Shown here: positions 59,051 through 64,000 of the stretch, one piece after another
Numbering within the stretch: the stretch's first letter is position 1
Layout: every line of letters starts with the position of its first letter
NCBI GenBank assembly: GCA_026261815.1
Contig: JAMPIT010000890.1
Coordinates: 5,424,001 to 5,488,000 of the forward strand
Direction of reading: 5' to 3'
DNA length: 64,000 nucleotides
Origin: Monarcha castaneiventris obscurior
Lineage: Eukaryota > Chordata > Aves > Passeriformes > Monarchidae
Notes under the pieces: model-generated
The model's input: only the letters and a program-made list of their open reading frames with translations
What the model was told of the DNA's origin: nothing
Database searches by the model: none
Translations under genes and position numbers: made by a program

Positions 59051-62000
59051 AATTAATGAACTTGATAAGGGATCAGGTGTCACCTGGGATACCTTTAATT
59101 ACTGCACCAACAGAAAAGCCATTCAAAGGGCAGTGCCTGAACCAGATGCTGTGTGGCTGATAGATTTGTAGGCACTGTGCAAAGTTGTAAAAATAAACTT
59201 CCCTAACCTTCAGGAACAGTCCCTGGATTATTGTGCCAGCATGGGAGATTCTGACATTCCTGTGGTGGGGCACTGGTTACCCAGCAAGAGATTTGATGAG
59301 TACAGAGCTGGTTGATTTTTATCCTTGTTAACTTTTCTGGCTTAGCCCAGCACTTTCAAGGGGGAAGTAGGGTATCCACATATGTGGGTCCTTCCCTCTG
59401 TGCCACTGGCATCCTCCCTATATGGCAGGTTGGTACTGAGCCGATTCAGTGGGTTGTGCCCACTGAGACAGCAAGATTCGTGCTCTAGTCCTGCCTTCGA
59501 GGCATGTAGCCAGGAAAAGATGTGAGCCTGTGTATGTGGGATATGTTGTTCAGAGCTGCAAGAGTTTCTGTGCCTGCCACTGATGCCAGGAAGACATTGG
59601 CTTATGTTTCAAAAGAGGTACCATCCCCAAGAGTAGCATGTTTTTACCTAGGCCCTTATGAAAAAGTTCTGTTTGGTGTCTTCCTTCAGTATATTTACAA
59701 AGAAATTTTAAGGATTCATCCAGGGTGTGGATCTCTTCTGCCCTTTAAAGTTCTCTTTAGTATGAAGTGACAGAGACAAAAATGCCAAAACAGCTGCCTC
59801 TTGGGTGGTGTCTGTAGCTTCTGCACATGCCTCCCCAAACACAGGATGGGAGGGGATTTTCCTTCCCAACCATTTATAATGGCTGTTTCTGGGTCCTTCA
59901 AGTCCTCTGTGACCATTGCTTTTAATCTCTGTGTGGCTTGTTGGTGAGCAGAGATGGGCAGAGAGGAGCGTTGTTTAGTCCTTGGTAGCTCTGCCCACAT
60001 GCAACATGTCTCACTCCTGGCCCCTCTGAGGCTAAAAGTGGGATGCAAAGGGTGCACAAAAAGCCTCCTATGGACAGGTTAATTTACGGTCAACAAATGT
60101 ACCCAGGAAGGCGTTGTTTTGAAAGATTGATTCCCTCAGCCTTTACAAGCTTGCAGGGAAGACACATCTTTCAATCCAGGGACTACATAAGGTTTTTGGA
60201 CAGCGAAAGCCTGCTGTGCTGCTTGCACCTGTAGCCTGTGAGGTGGAGACTGTAGGCATATCAGCACGCTATTGATGCACTCTTGCTAGCAGATGGCTCC
60301 TCATGAGGATGTGTTACCAGCTGGAATTCTTTAGAGCAGCTGTGAGGCTGTTTTACCAGAGGTTGCTGCTGCGTGGAGTGATTTCTGGAGCTGAGCGGCT
60401 CGAAGTCTCTCCTTCATGCTTTTCCACTGTTCCAGGAAGATGTTAGATGTGCAAAATGTCTCAGACTGTTGCAGGCAAGACTGCACTGAATCTTTTTCAT
60501 ATTCACATTCCTGTAGGAAGACTTATGTGACAAAGGAAATATGTGAACAGTCCAGCACAGTTCTTCCATTTTCCATCCATCACCTCCTTTCCAGGTGGTC
60601 AGGCGTGTACTGTGGCAGCTTGCACACCAGGTTTCATCCAGCCCATGCCAGATGCTGCAGCACAACAAACCATCCACGTTTCCAGATGCTTAACCACCAC
60701 CATTCCCTGTGCAAAACAGGGTTTCAGATGAAGCCCCTCCTCAAGTGTGTTTGCACTGTGTGGCAGTGCAGTGCTTGTTCTGCAGCCATTTAAGTACTGC
60801 TCATTCAAATCATCGTGGTTCTAGTAAAGGGAAAGAAAGAGGAGCTACACTGATGGTAATCCAGATGTGCTCTTCAGCATATCTAGTGAAGTCCGAGCTC
60901 TTGTCTTTGCTGCAAGCTCTCATTGTGCACTGTGTATGGTGCATTAGTTAGTGACATGGAAAACTGCTGCAAAATTGGAAGGGGAAAGCAGTCATTTAGC
61001 TAACAAAAGACAAGTCCTACAAGCAGATTAAGAGGGTTCATCAATGGGGGTGAGAAGCTGCAGCACCTGAAGTCACAATGGGCATTTTCAACTGGCTGGA
61101 GGGAAGAGGATCCCTCTCAGCAGAGACCAGAAGCCATCATTTTCTCTTCCTTACAGACATAACCTTTCCTTTGAAGTTCCCATGGGCATTCATCCCTTCT
61201 CTCCCTGGTGCTGCCTGGCTGTGCTTGGTCCTGTTAGTGTTTCCCCAGGCCAGACCAGACTTCCTGACATTCTTTTGTGCTGTAGTATGTGGCACCAAGA
61301 TTTTATTTTGTTTACTTTGGAAGAGCAACACGTCAGCTGTAGCTGCCAAGAGCAGTTGCAGACCCGCGAGAAAGAAGGCAAGAGGCAAAGGGCTTTGCCA
61401 GTTTGTTTCTCTTTTTGTCCCACTTTTTTGTGTTATTGTTCTAGTCGGGGTATGGCTTGGTGTGTGCCATAGACCACCTGGATGCTCTTTAGAAAGCACA
61501 TGTGGGGAGCCCTCCAAAAAGGAGTGTGTCAGGCTGTAGTCCTGGGTTTGTTGGGAAAACTCATTTAGTGCAGTAGAAACTCACCTGAAAGTTATGCTGG
61601 AAATTTAATTTTCTTTCCTTCAGACAAGGAGACTCAGAGTCTTAGCTGGGAGCACCTTTTGTTGCTAAAGAGGCACTATTAATTAGGGGCCTTGAGATAG
61701 TTTAATCCTGGCATTAATCACTGTAGTTCTGCTGCAGTTTTCTTCCTCTTGTGGAAACCTGCTCCCATCCCATCTTCCTCAATGTAAGAATAAGCACTAT
61801 ATCAAAACCACGAAATTCCCTAGAAAAACACATATTTATTCCAAGCACACAGGAGTTAATGTTTTTAGGCATTTGTGACCGGATTCACATGCTGAAATCC
61901 CATTAACAGGGATGAAGCGGAAATGTCCTGCATTGCAGCCTTCAGAAATCAATCCTCAAATGACCAAAACGAGCCTTCCTCAGTTGCTGACTGCCATGGA

Positions 62001-63940
62001 AGTTTCAAATGGTCCACAGCTAAAGGCACACAGCCCTGATTTAATGACTAAACAAAAAAAAGTATATATTCTCTCAAGTTTCTGACTGGAAACAAAACCC
62101 ACGCCATACTCCTCTATTTTGTATTTTTTTCCATAGAAATCTCTTGCTTGAAGGCTTGCAAGAAATAAATCTTAAGAATGCACAACTTAACAGCCAAAAG
62201 TAGGAGCCAAATGTAAAGATTTAACCTTGATTATTACTATATAAAACCTTGCAAAGCCCCGTCTGGGCTCTTTCAGGTAGTCTGGGCCATGCTGGGAGAG
62301 GTGAAGGATAGGGAGCATCAGGCACAAAACTGAGAAGCCCCTTTTGAAGATTTGCCTCTTTTAAAACAGTTGCCATAGACCCCATATGTTGTATGGGTGT
62401 AAGTGATTATCTGCTCATTTTCGTGCTTCGACATATGTATTTTATTTGAAGAGACATGACTAATCCCAGCCCCCAGATTAGCTTGTTGTTTCTGTCCTGT
62501 GGGTTTGCTTAAGTCATAAAAAATATCCTGAGTTAGGTAGAAAATTGAAAACAAAGGTTAAATAGAACTTCCAAAAATCATCTGCAGAAATGTTTAAATT
62601 AAATCCTTGATTCAACACAGCGGTATTGTGCTGGCAGGAACAGAGGTTTACTAGTCTAGTTTTATTTACTCAGCTGATTGAAATGCAGAAAAAAGTAAAC
62701 ATCCTGGGTTTGGTGCAGTGGGGAATGAGTTAGGCTTTTGAAAATGCATGATTTTTTTTTTCTCCTTTGATATCAAGAGCTTACATTACCAATGAAGAAC
62801 AATAATTTGTAGCAGGTATGCTTTTACTAATGGAGGATTAATTTGTGCTTTGTTCTAGCCGTTTTAGAAACAAAACAAAGTAGGGAGACAATAAGGATTA
62901 TTCCAGCTTTTTCTATGGAGATTTAAGATCCTCTATTGGTTTCCAGATCTTCTTTGTTTAATCATAAAATGCTACAGCTTGGGAATATTTTGTGATGCCA
63001 AAGGGTCTGGAACAAAACATTGCATTGGGTTCACCCAGGGGACTGGACTTGCAGAACAGCAGCACTTAAATCCTTCATTACCTCTGGGTTTGTGGTTGCT
63101 TGGGAGTGCAGAGGCAGGACATGGTACAATGAGGGGATCCAGATCTTGGGAGCTTGCCCAGCACAGCATCTATGTGCAAATGGTCCAGTCCTTTATCTTC
63201 AGAGCTCTCAGATTTGTGGAGAAAGGACTGAGGGTCTGGCAACATGAACACTCCCTATTTGGAGCAGCAGATGGGGAGAGGAAGTTTCATGCACCCATGT
63301 TCTGACTGGACATTACCTATAACTTGAATAAAACAACATTGCCTGTACAGAGTGAGCTCTCTTTAATGATTTTCATACAGCCCTACTAGCAAAATAGAAA
63401 GATTAACTGAGTGGGCTGTTCAGAAGAGGGCATTGAAAAATCTCTCCTTCCCACCCAGCTGTGCTGTATGCAGCATTTTTGGACTCCTGACTTCTGTGGA
63501 CAGCAGGCTTAGAGCACAGCAGCTCCAGGGATGGCTTCTGTAAAGGAATCATCCATGGATTCCTGTTCTGGGAGAGGATAACCTGATCCTAGGGAACTAA
63601 AAGGGTTCCCCAGCCAGTGTTTGGGTCTGGATGAACTAGGATGAGAAGTGTGTTTTAACAGTGCTTGGGACGTGCAGATGGCACATTCACTGTCACCAGA
63701 AATCTTAACAGGAGAGTTTTACCCGATGACCAAATGATCTGGGCACTTTGGAAAATGAGGAATAACTTTTTTCTCCCTTGGAAAACCTCCCCCTCTGCAA
63801 AGTTTAAATATTAGCCATGGAGTAGTGAGCTGAGCATTAGAAACTGCTTCCCTCATTTTCATTGTCCTCGGGCTCAGGCCATGATCTTTGTGTTTCATAT
63901 GGCCTTGAGAGAGAGTACCATGTCTTCACAGCCTGATGGT

Positions 63941-64000
63941 CATAGAATCATAGATTTATAGAATATCCTGAGGATATTAAAGTCCAGTTCCTGGACTTCT
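63941..64000 (-). mobile_element. CR1 LINE 3' end, minus strand, cut by window end
   Basis: The segment starts with CATAGAATCATAGATTTATAG, which is the reverse complement of the CR1 3' octamer repeats, followed by GAATATCCTGAGGATATTAAAG and GTCCAGTTCCTGGACTTCT in the place of the usual CR1 tail. The copy continues beyond the window. It is diverged and may be another CR1-like subfamily. Confidence 0.75.

Larger units (their letters stand above)
56412..64000 (+). other. ADGRL3: ADGRL3 intron after window exon 12 (5' part)
   Basis: At least 7.6 kb of intron from GTAAGT to the window end. TM6 and TM7 exons (IKSWVIGAIALL, MAYLFTIFN) were looked for and not seen. It ends in a CR1 fragment at 63941. 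The longest open frame of the window lies here on the minus strand (57146-57709, 187 codons), but its product is Pro/Ser-rich without any recognisable domain. Two AT-rich, non-repetitive segments (57880-58210 and 58865-59050) look like possible conserved elements. Confidence 0.75.

Noticed and set aside
61078..61539. Open frame of 153 codons with hydrophobic stretches, plus strand
   Set aside because: The hydrophobic parts come from T-rich sequence. It is overlapped by frames on the other strand, does not match TM6/TM7 of ADGRL3 and resembles no known protein.
1..64000. tRNA, rRNA, CRISPR array, riboswitch or operon structures
   Set aside because: I looked for tRNA B-box sequences (GGTTCGANTCC), regularly spaced repeats and bacterial-type gene packing and saw none. 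The window is a vertebrate intron-exon region.

Overview
This window is vertebrate nuclear DNA, almost certainly from a bird. The repeats I can recognise are mainly CR1 retrotransposon fragments with the avian-type terminal octamer region (ATTCTGTGATTC), I see no mammalian Alu, B1 or L1 elements, and the single gene has small, well-conserved exons in AT-rich introns. There is no sign of prokaryotic organisation, CRISPR, operons or rRNA. The species cannot be named from this sequence alone.

Only one gene is supported: the middle of ADGRL3 (latrophilin-3, LPHN3), an adhesion G-protein-coupled receptor, on the + strand. Twelve consecutive internal exons were placed by homology and by GT-AG splice sites with matching phases: 5231-5536, 7231-7334, 17302-17487, 20327-20365, 33084-33267, 34080-34202, 36406-36614, 37296-37472, 47175-47384, 47901-48121, 54853-54919 and 56320-56411. 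Together they make 1918 coding bases (about 639 codons) with no stop or frameshift. In order they encode the Ser/Thr/Pro linker, the HormR domain, the GAIN domain including its GPS self-cleavage motif and tethered-agonist strand, transmembrane helices 1 to 5, and the start of intracellular loop 3. The signal peptide, lectin and olfactomedin domains lie upstream of the window. TM6, TM7 and the cytoplasmic tail lie downstream, beyond a last intron of at least 7.6 kb. ADGRL3 rather than ADGRL1/2 is indicated by paralog-specific stretches such as VAFVLYNNLG, NHSVIVNSPVITAAINKEF and FHHTAILKPESGCLDNI.

Intronic content: 1-5230 is intron with no recognisable element. The 10-kb intron 7335-17301 is the most transposon-rich: a minus-strand CR1 with an internal deletion (about 9046-10245), a plus-strand CR1 3' end (about 12130-12405) and an LTR-like composite (about 16250-17150) ending some 150 bases before the next exon. 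Further CR1 pieces lie at about 34951-35130, 43921-44030 and 63941-64000. A perfect 49-bp tandem duplication sits at 29632-29729. Several AT-rich stretches with dense homeodomain, POU or bZIP-like motifs look like possible conserved non-coding elements, but only an alignment can show that.

I did not find a new multi-gene system. The points most worth checking are the NAGNAG acceptor before the GPS exon, the 13-codon microexon with two candidate acceptors, the sense-oriented LTR-like promoter next to an exon that begins with an in-frame ATG, the bZIP-like dyad at 8689-8720, and a TM1 Val-to-Phe difference.
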